DNA of 64,000 nucleotides from Lepidodermella squamata (lineage: Eukaryota; Gastrotricha), in assembly GCA_047495785.1 (NCBI GenBank), contig JBLDXI010000029.1:3162001-3226000 (forward strand), written 5' to 3'. Positions 49,341 to 61,293 of this stretch are shown piece after piece. The position numbers were made by a program, and so were the translations under genes. Every line of letters starts with the position of its first letter. The stretch's first letter is position 1. The notes under the pieces are model-generated. The model searched no databases. It had not been told where the DNA came from and saw only the letters and a list, made by a program, of their open reading frames with translations.

Positions 49341-52300
49341 ATGAGAATATTTTTTCTACTAGGATCAATATTTTTTGCTGATCTGGTATCAGCGATTTTT
49401 TACCACGGTAATTTGAAAATTAAGGTGGATTTTTTTAATATTTTTTTCAATTTTTTCAAAGCAAACGATCCATGCAATTTGATACCACAAGACTTGCTTC
49501 GGTCACAGCTCTGCTGTAATGGAACTGTTTACGCCGACCCGCCTTTTATTTATACCTGCTGCTATGATTTCGTGTGCTATCGAGTCAACAACATGCCAGT
49601 CAATGTTCGCTCCATTTTTTCAATTTGCGAATTTCAATTTTCAATTTGCATAATTATGAAAAATTGATTAATGACTATTTTATTCGTATTTAAATTAATT
49701 ATTTAATTGATTTCGCTTGATTTCGCGTGATTTTGAAAAAATCCAAAAAAAATTTAATTTTAATTTTTAATTTTTTTAAAATTTCAAATATTTCGGTGTG
49801 GCGACAATTCCGGTCGCGACTTTTGCGTCCCTAAACTTTGCGTCCCGACTATTCCGCCCAAAAACATTTCAGCCCAAATTTGTCAACGACAAATACGCGC
49901 GCGACAATTGAGCCAATAAGCACGACATTTGAGCTAGCGACTTATACGCCCACGACATTTGAGCTCGCGACAAGAACGCCAACGACACAAGAGCCCAGGT
50001 AAATATTAATTAATTAATTTAATAGGTTCAACTTGAGAAATGCGACATAGGCGATGAGGGCAAAAGAACAAATTTTTGCCATAAGTTCTGTCGGTAAATT
50101 AATAGCAAGAGGACATTTATTAACATAGAGATCAAAGTTCGATCTCATTGCTCGCTAATAACGAAAGTAGTACAACCGAATTGCGAATTGCGAATGGAAT
50201 TGCTATAATCTCGAAGTGATTAGTTAAGCATAGTCGAGCAGAGAAGGAGATGCGGCAGTTTGCAAGGTTAGGCCGCGGGCGTTAAGGTCGCGAGCGTTAA
50301 GCTCGTGAGCTGAAAAGCCGCGTTCTTTTCTCAGATAAAAATTATTTTCTTCGCGTCATCAACGCCCCTAAGTGTTTATCATGAAATTCGGAAAATTATT
50401 TTCAAGTCTTGGCTGAAATGTCGTTGGCGGAATAGTCGCTGGCTTTAATGTCTTGGGCGGAAAAGTCGGGACGTAAAGTTCACCAGCGGAATTGCCGGGA
50501 CGGAAATGTCACACGACCAATATTTCAAATCTTAATTTTTCAATTTTTTTATAAATGTTTTCGAATTTTTTATACAGCCTGAAATTCTTCATGCGATTAG
50601 CCGTTACGTTCCGGCAACGAAACCCGAGCTGGCTTCGGGCAGTAATGGCGCCCCACCTGGGGTGCCTCCAACACTGGGTGTCTACACGCCACCCGACTAC
50701 GACGCTTACCAACCATCACGGCTGTTTCATCCAGTTTCAAACGAATTCATCCCGACTGATAATTCAACAGCGGAGAAACCGAAAGATTCAGTCACCCTGA
50801 AAATGGTTAATGCAACAACCATAGCTACGACCTTAGCCGCCGGGTCAGGGTCCAGCACACATCAACCCACAACTCGGAAACACGTGATTGTTCATCATGT
50901 TAAATCGGCTGCAAGTATCGGAAATAGCAATGCGACCTTGAAAAATAACTCGGAGGTTAATTCTGGCTCGGGAGGATACCAAGCGTTGGACCAGGCGGGT
51001 CAAATCCAACTTCAGCAACAACAGCAGCAACAACAAATGGAGAGTGGCCCATACCAAGTGCCATTTGGGAATTTTAACCCATTTTCTATGCCACAGCAAA
51101 GCAATCCTCTCAATGTACGTTAAAAATGTTACATAAATTCGGAAAAATATTCAGTAAAATTAAAAAAATATCCCAAAATTTTTTTAAATATCAAATTTTT
51201 TAATTTCAAAAGTTCAAAATCCGAAGATCAGAATTTGAGAGGTGATTTTTGGAATTTTAGTTTAATTTTTTATATTTTAATTTCAGTCCTATTATGTCCG
51301 GAATCAAGGTCCAGTTCACCAATATTTTCTACCGGTAAGTTTAAATAAGCTTTCTCATTGATTTTTGAATGAAATTTTCAATTTTAACGAAATTTTTCCA
51401 GATGGGAAAGCAATTTTGGAATCCTATTCATTCGATGTTGCACAATTTTGCCTCGCAAGATATAGCTGGGCCAATTCTTCAGCAAGCAGCTGGAGAAACC
51501 ACGGAAATTCCCGAAAATCATCCCCAATTAGGAACAACTAAATTGAACCCTCAATTCGCGAACGGATTTTTCCAACACGCGAATTTGATGCAATTTATTC
51601 AAAGCATGTTCCCGAAAGAGGTACCTATTGACGTAGCCACGACCTCGGCTACAACAGAAAAAACTGCTACTACGACCACTACTGCAGAGATTTCGACAAC
51701 TACGAAAAGTTCGAATAATGACCCGAATTTGTGTGATGGGATCAATTTAGGGTTGCTACAACAAGCTAACCCGAGTTTGGCCTGTTGTGCTAAAACGGTG
51801 ATTTACGACTCGAGGCTGTATTCGTGTATCGAATCCACGACTGAGGGCAGCACAACTTCGACCACAGCATCGCCGAGATTGGTCAAAATTACAACAACCG
51901 CGGGAAATCCTGTAAAAACCGAAAATTTAACAACTTCGACCTTGAAGCCGCAAATCGAAATTGCTGAAATTTTATCTGAACCTATGGCTGGATTTTCGTC
52001 GAATTCCATTAACGAGAATCAAGGTGAATCAAGTGTTGGGAAAATTGCTGAAATGGAAATTGCGGCTGGTAGTGATGCTGATAATAGAAATAGCAGCAGA
52101 AGTCCGACTGTCCCGTTGAATCCGGCTAGGAGATCGGCGAAAAATTCGGCGGCGGCGCAAATCACCAACAACAAATTACCGGCTGATTTTGTACAGCTAA
52201 CTTGCGGAGTAAGAATTTAACAAATTAAAGCAGCTATTATAGACAGAAAATCTCGAAGATCCAAAACCTAAAACAAAATTTAAAAAATTTAAAAAATTTT

Positions 52301-52905
52301 GAAAAATTTAAAAATTAAATTTTGGTAATTTTTTTTAATTTTATTTTAAATTTTACTCCTCGAAATTCAGTTAATTTCAATTGAATCTTTATTTTTAATT
52401 GATTTATTGATGATTCCTGAAATTATTTTTGTTTCCTAAATTTCAGTCTCTGAAATTTGAGGTTTAATTTTTAGTGTCAATTATGAGGTCATTTTTTGAG
52501 GGCGTTCAGAGCTGAAACTATTATTTTAATGGGCATATGCTCGACATTTTTTAATTAAAAGACAATTTCGCGTAAATTTTTATCATTTCCGATTTGTGAT
52601 GATTTATTTTAATTTTTCTCCAGATCCATGAATATTACATTGACCCGTCGATATCGGTCAAATTTGCGTGTTGTGGCGATGCCGTGTTCGACGTGACAAC
52701 CGAGCTGTGCGAACACGTCTGGGGCATGTACTACGCCATGGCAGCGGTGCCAATCGACGAAAAGGCCCAGCAGCAACAACAACAACAGCCAGGAAAATCA
52801 GCAGAGAAAAATGGCCAGCCAAAATCTCCGGCCCGTCTCGATTGCAGCGAGTTGAAGACTTACATCTTCGGAAGCCCAACAGCTGCTGCTAAATTTAGCT
52901 GCTGA
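49341..52905 (+). CDS. secreted Gln/Thr-rich protein with three CC-type Cys motifs
   Basis: Six exons join in frame: 49341-49407, 49462-49604, 50578-51114, 51287-51334, 51402-52208, 52624-52905 (627 aa). The donor of exon 2 is the least certain. Signal peptide MRIFFLLGSIFFADLVSA. A similar Cys module occurs three times: PCNLIPQDLLRSQLCCNGTV, then LCDGINLGLLQQANPSLACC, then VKFACCGDAVFDVTTELC. Between them are long Ser/Thr- and Gln-rich stretches (QLQQQQQQQQM, TEKTATTTTTAEISTTT) that look like O-glycosylated linkers. Probably an extracellular matrix or mucus protein; family not recognised. Intron 2 contains a MULE-type MITE. Confidence 0.72.
49795..50518. mobile_element. MULE-type MITE with subterminal repeats and 8-bp target duplication
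   Basis: Flanked by AATATTTC at 49787-49794 and 50519-50526. The ends GGTGTGGCGACAATTCCG and the inverse of CGGAAATGTCACACGACC are similar. Both end regions consist of short degenerate units (GACTATTCCGCCC, GACATTTGAGC and their inverses). There is no transposase. The 8-bp duplication and array-like ends suggest mobilisation by a MULE transposase, although the end sequence differs from the MULE at 36129. Confidence 0.78.
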
Positions 52906-53703
52906 AAAAATATTCAATTAATCTTCAATTAAAAATAATAAAAAAGCAGAAAATTTGAGGTTTTCGAATAAACTAAAAAAACAGAATTCTATGACGTAAT
53001 AGCAGGCATTAAAGCATTCTATAAAGTGTCACATAAGTAACGCAAGCAAAGAAAATACACGGAAAAGGGTTCAGCTCTAAAATTATAAGACAAATTAATA
53101 TAAAATCTAAAATTATAAAATTATAAGCCACACCTCATGACCAGAAAAATTGAAAATTTCACGAAAGCAGTAATCAAGTATGTCACTTGTAAATAGAATA
53201 AAAAAAAGAAATTTGGAGGAATTTGATCCAACCAGGTAAAAACCGAAAATTACCGAAACAGTTACCATCGTTGTTTTCCGGTAAATTTTTTATTTCTTCG
53301 GATAAATCGTGGATAAAAGATCAAATAGTCTCAGGGTTTAATTTGAAAAAAATTTAAAATTGCCTGAAATCGCGAAAAAGATTCTCATTATCCCGTTCGA
53401 TTTATCATTGCTTTGATGCAGAGGTCGGGCTGAATTTTATTTGATGGGATATGGGATTAAAAAAGTCTGGAGAAATTCGGTAAAATTCCGAAAATTACCC
53501 AACGAGTTACCGGGTTTCCCGGGTTTTCTCTGGTAAATTTTTATTTCTTCGCTTAAATCGCGCATAAAAGATGGAATATCATGTTCTCAGAATATTTAAT
53601 AAGAATAGCAGTCACATAAAAGAATGCTTTGGCCCAGCAAAGTCCGACTCAGCTCCATATAGGAAGTGTTTCACTGCTACATTCACTTGGCGTTATAGTT
53701 TTT
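52906..53703. repeat. spacer with dispersed TACCGAAAATTACC repeat copies
   Basis: Two copies of a repeat with CCGAAAATTACCGAAAC..TTCCGGTAAATTTTTTATTTCTTCGG occur at about 53235-53320 and 53475-53570. An inverted copy is near 54890-55010, and further relatives at 61795-61880, 62160-62215 and 48925-48960. No gene is seen. Confidence 0.65.
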
Positions 53704-53935
53704 TTAATAGTCAATGGGGCGCACTTTGGCCATGGCTATGTCAAAACCAGAACTTGCAAATCGAGCTACCTCTGCTTCAGCCTCGCGCGCCGCATCGCCG
53801 TTGATTTGCTCTGCCGATACAGCCAATAAAACAGCCTGTAAAATGAAATGAATGGTATCATGACAATTGATGTCAGCCTGCAGGCGTGAAACTAACCATC
53901 ACAACCAAAGTGAGAATAAGAATGAATTTGTTCAT
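53704..53935 (-). CDS. 56-residue secreted peptide gene, two exons
   Basis: Exon 1 53935-53897 encodes MNKFILILTLVVM; a 61-bp intron (GTTAGT...TTTTACAG) follows; exon 2 53835-53704 encodes AVLLAVSAEQINGDAAREAE, then VARFASSGFDIAMAKVRP and IDY before the stop. The phase-0 junction falls inside a perfect signal peptide (cleavage likely after AVSA), leaving a mature peptide of about 34 residues without Cys. No dibasic processing site is seen. Too short and split for usual gene finders. Role unknown; an effector, antimicrobial or signalling peptide are options. Confidence 0.6.
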
Positions 53936-56230
53936 GTTAGCGCTATAAAGTCAAACGAAAAGTGAAAATTTGCCGCTCGACCTTTTGCGCCTTTATTCAT
54001 TCGCTAAACTTCGCCAACTGTTCAAACTCGAGTTTTGGGAATACCGATGCGAGTTAAAGACGGAGGCGAGGTGACATCGCTAGAATATTATGAAAAATTT
54101 AGCGGCTTGTTTACACATGAAGCCGGCGAAATAATAAAATGCCATGTTACTGGCTTGCCAACAAATGCAAAATGAAAAATGCTATTCCGGCATGTGCGTT
54201 ACATATGTCGTTACATATGGGTCAAATCATGATAATCATTTCGAGAAAAAAAAATATCCAACTTGAAATTTGACGGAAATGATTGAGAACAAAAGAACGA
54301 GTCGGAAAACTCACGCTGGAAACTTGAGAAATTAATTCGAAGCAATTTTCTTTAAGCAGGATCTTTTCACAAAATGCGCGTTGTTAAACCAACCAATTTT
54401 CTGAAAAAAATTTCTCCGTCTGAACTACTTCGAATCGGACTGTCCGGGTCTCAAAATTGCAAAGGTTTGGGCCGATGTGCGCATAGCCATAAACAACACT
54501 GTAACAGATAGGAAGCAAGCGATCTTTCTATAATAGTGAATTTATTCCAGCTATTATTGCATAAGCGCGGCACGCGACCTATTTTTTGATCACCCAACGC
54601 CCATTATTAATTTTTTTTCTAAAATCGACAGACCAAAAATACTCCCTTTTCAAATTTTTGAGCTTCGGCAGGTAAATACTAGATTTCGTGGTCTATCAAA
54701 TGAGCCCAGGTAGATCTTGAAGGCTCGCATGGTTAATATTCAAGAATTTCTTTAAAACAGCTGTTTTGGGAGATTTTCGGCCATTTTTCTGCAGCGGTTG
54801 GCTCTCATCCGGTAATTCTTTGAAAATTCTATGAAAATCATTTTGTAGGAAATTCAACTAATTTTTTTAAAATTAAACCTGCTATGGGAGCATATTCCAT
54901 CTTTTATCCGCGATTTAACCGAAGAAATAAAAAATTTAACGTAGCAAACCCGAAAAACACCGATTGTAACTAGTTCGGTATTTTCGGAATTTTACCCGAT
55001 TTGACCAAAGGAGGAGGGCCAGTAAGTGGCAAAATCAGCCTATAAATAAAAATAAGTGAAACTAATTTTCAATGAAATATAGCAGTCTGAAGCTTCAGAA
55101 TTAGTGGTCAGAGATGTGACAGGGCACTTTGGAGCAGGTGTGAAAATTACCTGAAAGTGTGCCTAAGCGCAAAACGCCATTTTCAACTAAAACCTGTCAA
55201 CTTTGCGGCTGGAATTTAATGTCAAGAAATCCTTGAACCTACAAGATTTTTACATCAAACGACGCGAAATTTAGCAAGGAATCTAAATCAGTCAAGAAAA
55301 TGTAAGTTCGGCGACGGCAAAGTATTAAAAATTGAAAAAACCGATCGCGGTGTTTCCTATAAAAAATTCCTATTTTCGCTAGTTTTTCACCTACTTTTTT
55401 AATTCAAAATTATTATTCAAATTAATACCAAATATTAATACTGATATTTTATTTGAAATTTTTGTCGCAGGAAATCGCGTTTTAAACTTTGAGGGGTTTT
55501 GAATTTCGCGCGGTTACATGTGACCAGAGATGTTTGTACGCGTTCTTGTGAACAACGCCAAATAGTATCAACTTCTCAGAATTTTCAAGCGCCACCTGAG
55601 CATCCTGTCGCTCTCGGACTTTTTTCGATCAGTCATTTTCATTAATCAGTAATTACTAAAATTAGTTTCAGTTCTTTTACACCTTTGGCGGATTTTACCT
55701 GCCGACCAGCCCTCCTCCTTTTTTTGAATCCCATCAACAAGTGACATACTTGATTACGATTCCCATGAAATTCTGCATTTTCTCTAACATTTTTCTGGCC
55801 ATGAGAAGTGACTTCGTTTCGCATCTCAGGGTTTATGAACCATTTACCGTGTATTTTCTCTGATTGGGACAATTAATTTCTTGTGTGAGAAATCACTGAT
55901 TATCGGTAATCAATTATCGATTTTCCATTATCGAAACAAGCTAAATTTATTATTTAACCACCTTGAGATGCGCCATGTTTCAAATTATATTTATAGTGGC
56001 TTGGCTTATTTTTCAAGAACACGGTTTTTAAGGGAAAAAATTCAGTGAAGTGCCAGGTAATATCTCTTTAACAACAAAAAAGTTTTTCACGTTACGGAAA
56101 TGTTTCTTATCTCTACGAAATTCGCGATAAAGAACAACAGCACTTCCTTATCAGAACACTGAAAACTAGAGCCTCAGTTCATCGGCATTCTCTCAGTTTC
56201 TTCAATATATTTGAATCATCAGGAAAAATT
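53936..56230. other. intergenic spacer, no gene seen
   Basis: AT-rich sequence with one inverted copy of the dispersed repeat at about 54890-55010. A minus frame of 76 codons at 55642-55872 lacks any recognisable feature. An acceptor-like CAATATATTTGAATCATCAG lies just before the next start codon. Confidence 0.4.
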
Positions 56231-56917
56231 ATGCTGAAAATCTTTATTTCATTCATTTTCCTCTCAATTTTTATTGAAATTTCTGCTGCATGGCTAACGC
56301 CAAGTAATGGTGAAAATGGTGAAGATGAGGACGATTTTTTCGGACGAACAATCGACCCTTATGATGCTTACCGGAATTACCCGGCGGAATTCCGCAATAA
56401 AAACCTGCCAACCCTGGTTCAAAGTTTAAACACGAACGAGGAGGCTAGTTTTCAATTCAAACGAATTTACACCGTGCCAGTCTTGCTGTTAATCGCCCTA
56501 TTTGCTGGGCTATTAAAATATTTCCTGCGTATGGTCACAAATTCGGATAGAAGGTCATCGTCTAGCGGCAATGGTAATAATGCCAGCCTGCGTTTTGGCG
56601 ACCCAGACGCGCGCGAGAGGCTGATTTATAACGATGACCCAGTTTTCGACCGGCGTCAGCTTTTATTTGGCCATTTAGACGAAGCTCCGCCCCATTTTTC
56701 AACACTCGATTTCTCGAATGAATCATCATCGCAACGTGGTGAAAATAATGCAGCCAGTCCGTCGAGGAGTCTTCCCGTTTCTGGGCTAAATTCAATTCCA
56801 GAACACATTTTAGACAAACCGCCGACCTATGACGAGGCTTTGCAGCAGATTTTGCCGCCATCACCCACAACTCCGCCTGGCAATAATAACAATCAGCAGC
56901 TTATTAGTGATCAATGA
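56231..56917 (+). CDS. type I membrane protein with PPxY motif
   Basis: A 228-residue single-exon protein. Signal peptide MLKIFISFIFLSIFIEISAA, an acidic short ectodomain (GENGEDEDDFFGRTIDPYDA), one TM helix (VPVLLLIALFAGLLKYFL) and a cytoplasmic tail with SSSSGNGN, an ARERLIYNDDP segment, a Ser-rich stretch and PPTYDEALQQIL near the end. PPTYDEAL is a canonical PPxY ligand of WW-domain ubiquitin ligases, with the extended form also seen in arrestin-like adaptors. The topology matches the two PPxY genes at 39564 and 44214, although the rest of the sequence is different. Confidence 0.78.
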   Translation: MLKIFISFIFLSIFIEISAAWLTPSNGENGEDEDDFFGRTIDPYDAYRNYPAEFRNKNLPTLVQSLNTNEEASFQFKRIYTVPVLLLIALFAGLLKYFLRMVTNSDRRSSSSGNGNNASLRFGDPDARERLIYNDDPVFDRRQLLFGHLDEAPPHFSTLDFSNESSSQRGENNAASPSRSLPVSGLNSIPEHILDKPPTYDEALQQILPPSPTTPPGNNNNQQLISDQ

Positions 56918-57459
56918 TCGAAGCACTCGTTTAAAAAAAATCAATAATTTAACAGTATTTTTCATGATGGAAATAAAATATGGTCACATTTTTGAGACAA
57001 TTTTTTAATTAATTTTTGAGGATTCGGCGGAAATTTTGGGACATCGGGCTGAACTGAATGATGAAGCAATGATTTTTATAATATTTCGATTCATTTCAGT
57101 TGAATTATGGAAGAAGCTTGAATTACCGGCGATTTTATCGAAAAAATTGTCAGATAAATCGGATTATTTTTTTTTAGCTTCAAATCGTTGTTGTTGTGGC
57201 CGTCAGCTGATCTTTTAGCACGCGACTAAAAAAAGCGAGTAGGCTTTGATGAATGAACAAAAAAATCGCACGATTCATTCCTGCTTTTTTTCGTTCGTTT
57301 GAACAACATTATCGATCTTATCAATTTCTTATCAATGCGAATTCTCTAGGTAAGAAATTTTGTTCAGTCGAATGATCGAGTTTGAAAGGCTAGAAGCTAA
57401 TCATGAAATAGCATTGAATCTTTTTGAACCTTTCTTTAAGCTGGTTCTTTTTGTTAGGA
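56918..57459. other. spacer with acceptor-like site before next gene
   Basis: No gene seen. GGTTCTTTTTGTTAG ends two bases before the start codon at 57460, consistent with a trans-splice acceptor or 5' UTR intron end. Confidence 0.4.
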
Positions 57460-58701
57460 ATGGCACCATTTTACGAAATTCTACTAGTAATTTCACTGTT
57501 TATTGCCTCAAGTGCTTCGAAATCAGGAAAAGTTACCGTTTACTACAAAGCTTTTATGAGATCCAAATTCTGTGAAGCGGATTCTTCAACGCTGGAAATC
57601 TACGCCAGCTTGGAAAAAGCAGTTCATTGGCACGACGAAACACCTACCTGGGACATGACAGTTTGCACGGAATCAATCGACGGCAAATCGAGGATTGACC
57701 TCAAGTGCTCAATTCCTGGCTGTAACGTGACTTCACCTCTGGCTTCAGACCTCGAAGAAGAGCAGCGTTTCTTGGACAAAAATTGCCCTCGAAATGGCCC
57801 GATTTACTTCGGAGATTTCATGAAGGAATTCCAGTTGAAATCTGATAAAGTCTTTTCCAAAATCTTCTACGAAAGGAGTGGTCAACAAAGCTTGATTATG
57901 CTACGCAACCAGAGCTTGGAATGGGTTGGTTTGCTTGTCGAAGATGATCCTGGCTTCGCGCATTGCTACGGCGAGGAGACCTTTGAAGTGTTCGAAGATC
58001 GGAAGCTATTACCTTTGGCTAAGATGGAGCAAAAAGATCCTGATGATTATTCATCGGTGGTTTACTTCATCATGCGTATGCTAGACACATTCGAAGATCT
58101 GTATTGTGAGTTTTTGACCTAGTTTCAGACAATCGATTATCCTTGCCATTTTTCAGCTATCGATCGGCATGAAATCAACGTGAAGTTGGCACAGGATTCC
58201 AAAGCTCGACACGACCTTCTGGTTATGATGGAATACTACTCCCCAGCTTCAATTGTTACGACCTTCGCTGTTCTGATTATTCTTCTCGCGGTGATCATCA
58301 CGATTCCTCTGAGCTGCATCGTGCTTTCAATCCTATTGCCATGCCAGGATCCGGATTGGCGAGCTTATTGCTGCTACTTCTTTTGTTGCAAAGAGACTCG
58401 TGCAACCGAAATCCGAACTGCTTCTCGAATGGTCGATACAGAAAATGGGCAAGAGATCAGATGTCTCAAGGTTGGATCTGAAAATGGAGGCAGTGGAAGA
58501 ATCAAATCTATCTACCCGGGAATTCCACGGCAGGAAATGGAACTTATCCAAGCCATTACCGCAAGTATCAATGCTCGTTTCTCGGCATCTAAAGCTGGAA
58601 AAGATTCCGATGGCTATGAACAAGCTAACATGGGACTGCCTAGTGCTCCTCCGATGGAAGTTGCCGATTCCTTATCGCCGTATGCAACTGCAAGGCTTTG
58701 A
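57460..58701 (+). CDS. type I membrane protein, tandem pair copy 1
   Basis: Two exons join in phase 1 (57460-58105 and 58157-58701; 396 aa). Signal peptide APFYEILLVISLFIASSAS, then an ectodomain with about eight Cys (VTVYYKAFMRSKFCEAD, TVCTESIDG, LKCSIPGCNVT, AHCYGEETFEVF). After the intron comes a TM helix (IVTTFAVLIILLAVIITIPL) and a Cys-rich juxtamembrane stretch (CCYFFCCKE), likely palmitoylated. The tail contains LPSAPPMEV, a PSAP-type TSG101 motif. The partner at 58859 has the same plan and the same intron position. Function unknown. Confidence 0.78.
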
Positions 58702-58858
58702 AACTTTTTTGATCTGAACCTTGTCTCAATGTTCGTAGATCAAGGGAATTCAAATGTCCCTTTCAGTATGAATCTTCCAATGATGAAAGATGAATACTGA
58801 TCAATTGCAAGTGATTGAATTTCAATTTTTATGCTTTGTTAGTTTCCTACTCCTTAAA

Positions 58859-60361
58859 ATGATTAATTTGATAACATTGTTCCTGATTTTGGGGGTGCTG
58901 GAGTCAATCTCGAGTGGCGAGATCAAAATCTACCTTCGAGGTTCTGCCTTGGCTGAAAGTTGCACCGGCAAGTTGGGGTTTTTCAGCATTTCCGCAAGCC
59001 AGAAAGATTCTGGTCGAAATTTGATTAAAATGCATAACGGCAATTTCAAGCAGCGAGTATCAATCTGCTCAGGTTATGTTGCTGAAAGCACTGGCGTAAA
59101 CTCCGAGCTTCGATGGGACGTGCCACCAATTTTGCTGAACTGCTCCCTTCCGAGTTGCCCGAATTACTTCAATTTTTCACCCCGAAAGTTGATGCCTCGA
59201 AAGTGCGACTTCCAAGGCCAGCGAGATATATCCGGCGATTTTTTCACTGAGAAATTTGGTTTTCACCATCTCATCTACCAAGTTGGCTCTGACGGATCGG
59301 GACATGCGTTTAAACTCGATATTTTTGAATATGCTGACCTTGCTGAATTTGAGGATCCTTTGTTTCAACATAGCAATGTGGTTCAATGTTACGGCGAACT
59401 GGTTCTCAAAACAACAGGTAGGCGGCTGCGTGGCCGTGTGGATAAAAAGACGACAATAAAGCTCATAAGCTCAGGCGTTGACTCGGACGAGGCGAAAATC
59501 AATGTGCGGAAAAATCGAGGCGAAGCTGAGACAACCATAGAGAACGTAGTGAGCTCATCTACGTTCTCTATGGTGAGAACTAATATTTCGATTTCCGAGC
59601 TCCCATGGCACATTCGAACCTCAAAAGTTATCCTTGATCGATTGGAGAAGTACTTCAGTGAGTTCTTTTTCCTTTTTACAAGAAAAGAAAAATTTAGAAA
59701 ATTAAGACGGATTTTTTAGCTTTAATTTTCCCGGGTTCGGTTTCACATTCCTTATTTTGTTTAATTGTTCGCAGCTGGTAAGGAGATCGAACCTGATTTA
59801 AGCTCATGGGGTTCGACTGCTATGAGCTACGGCGTAGAAGCTCACTTTGCTTTCGCAATGGGATGTCTCGTGGTGTTATGCGTTATCTTATGCCTTCCAA
59901 TTTGCTTTATGGCCTGTTGTTGCCCGCAACATCTCAAAACTCGACGCCGTTCTCGAAAAACTATGCGATCCATCCGAACTGGTGTGAGACTTGGCAAAAT
60001 GCTTGGCAGCTTGGTTGGCGGTGACGATTTCATGGATTCCGATGATGACGATAGTGACGACTCAGATTCCGGATCATCCGACAGCTCTTCATCTTCGGAA
60101 GAAGACGAGAACGTCGCTACGACTTCTTTTACGGTCCATTCTCGCGGGAAGAAGCGAAGAGGAAATAAGCGGTGGGGGGCTCATCATGGCTATCCATCTT
60201 ACAATCCAGCTGCGATGTACCCGCCTCATCCTCATCCTCAAGGTCCGATCTTTTCGACTATGGTCGCCCCGTCGGCTCCAATGGCACCGTTTACTACGCT
60301 GCCTCAGTATCAACATGATACTAGCTTTATCCAAGCTCCTTACCAGCCTGGTCCGATTTAA
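58859..60361 (+). CDS. type I membrane protein, tandem pair copy 2
   Basis: Two exons join in phase 1 (58859-59657 and 59775-60361; 461 aa). Signal peptide MINLITLFLILGVLESIS, ectodomain beginning EIKIYLRGSALAESCTGK with ILLNCSLPSCPNYFNFS and VVQCYGELVL aligning with copy 1. An extra stretch (about residues 185-245) includes a 41-bp near-palindrome in the coding DNA. The TM helix is FAFAMGCLVVLCVILCLPIC, followed by CCCPQH. The tail has an acidic Asp/Ser run (DSDDDDSDDSDSGSSDSSSS) and VAPSAPMAP, a PSAP motif. A TTTGTTAG acceptor-like site precedes the start by 10 bases. Confidence 0.77.
59534..59574. repeat. coding near-palindrome with CCATAGAGAACG arms
   Basis: Arms ACCATAGAGAACGTAG and CTACGTTCTCTATGGT flank TGAGCTCAT. 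The outer CATAGAGAAC arm is shared with the perfect palindrome at 26427-26458. It is in frame in the ectodomain exon. Confidence 0.85.
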
Positions 60362-60467
60362 GACTTGGCAAGATGCCAAAACAATCCTAAATGAACTGTG
60401 ATCTGTGAACAAGAACTCCCACAATGCAATTATTTTCAATTTATTTTTGTCTTTAATTAGGATTATA

Positions 60468-61293
60468 TTATTTTGTTGATTGAATTATTGGTTCTGAACT
60501 GCGCTTTTGTGTTCTCGGTCTGGCCGATGATTGCTTGTAAGTTGGCATTTGCAGGAAATACTCGCGATGATACGTCGCAATATGGCCGTGCATCGCATGG
60601 AATTGCCTGTAGCCTTTGAAGCAAACCGGGCAGGCGAATTTATACAAATCGCTATGGATCAGTTCGTGGTTCTTCAAACTGAAATGAAAAAAAATCATTA
60701 AAATTTCAATTTTTTGTGAATATTTTTTTAATTAGGATTTTTTGGTTAAACACTCACCTGCACTTATAGAAGAACTTTTTATCGCAGGTACTGCAAGCGT
60801 AGATTCTCGACTTGCCATGTTCTTTGGCCACGTGTCGATTTCGAACAACTTCCTGCTTGAATTGAAGCCCGCAAACTTCACAGCCGAACAGCCGTTGCTC
60901 ATTGAAGTGAGTCCGGCGCATGTGAACCTCCATAGCCCAATCAGCTTTGAAAACCTTGGAGCAAAGCGGGCACGCCACATCATCGCTTGACATCACAATT
61001 TTCGGCTTGGGATTGACGGTTTGCGATGTTGAAGATTCTTCACTGACTGGCGGAGAAGTTGGATTCGGCGAGCTGGAGCTTGGCGCAGGGGAAAATTGTT
61101 CATAATTCGAACAGCCAGGCTGCTCTTGCAAGTACTGGAAATCTGGAGTTGGCAGCCTGCTTTCTTGGCTAATTGCAGGCTGGTACGCAGGATGGCCATG
61201 GAAGTGAACGGCATGGTCGTAGAGTTCGAAATTGCTGTCGAAAAACAGCCCACATTCGTTGCAGATAACCTCTCCGTAATATTGTGCTGCCAT
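60468..61293 (-). CDS. C2H2 zinc-finger protein, five fingers
   Basis: Exons 61293-60758 and 60678-60468 join in phase 2 across a 79-bp intron that splits finger 4 (248 aa). Fingers: CNECGLFFDSNFELYDHAVH near the N terminus, then after a Pro/Ser-rich linker CPLCSKVFKADWAMEVHMRR, CEVCGLQFKQEVVRNRHVAK, CSTCDKKFFYKC continuing SLKNHELIH, and CPVCFKGYRQFHAMHGHIAT. The C terminus is basic (KRSSEPIIQSTK). A sequence-specific DNA-binding transcription factor is likely; orthology is not clear. Linkers are not TGEKP-type. Confidence 0.88.
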
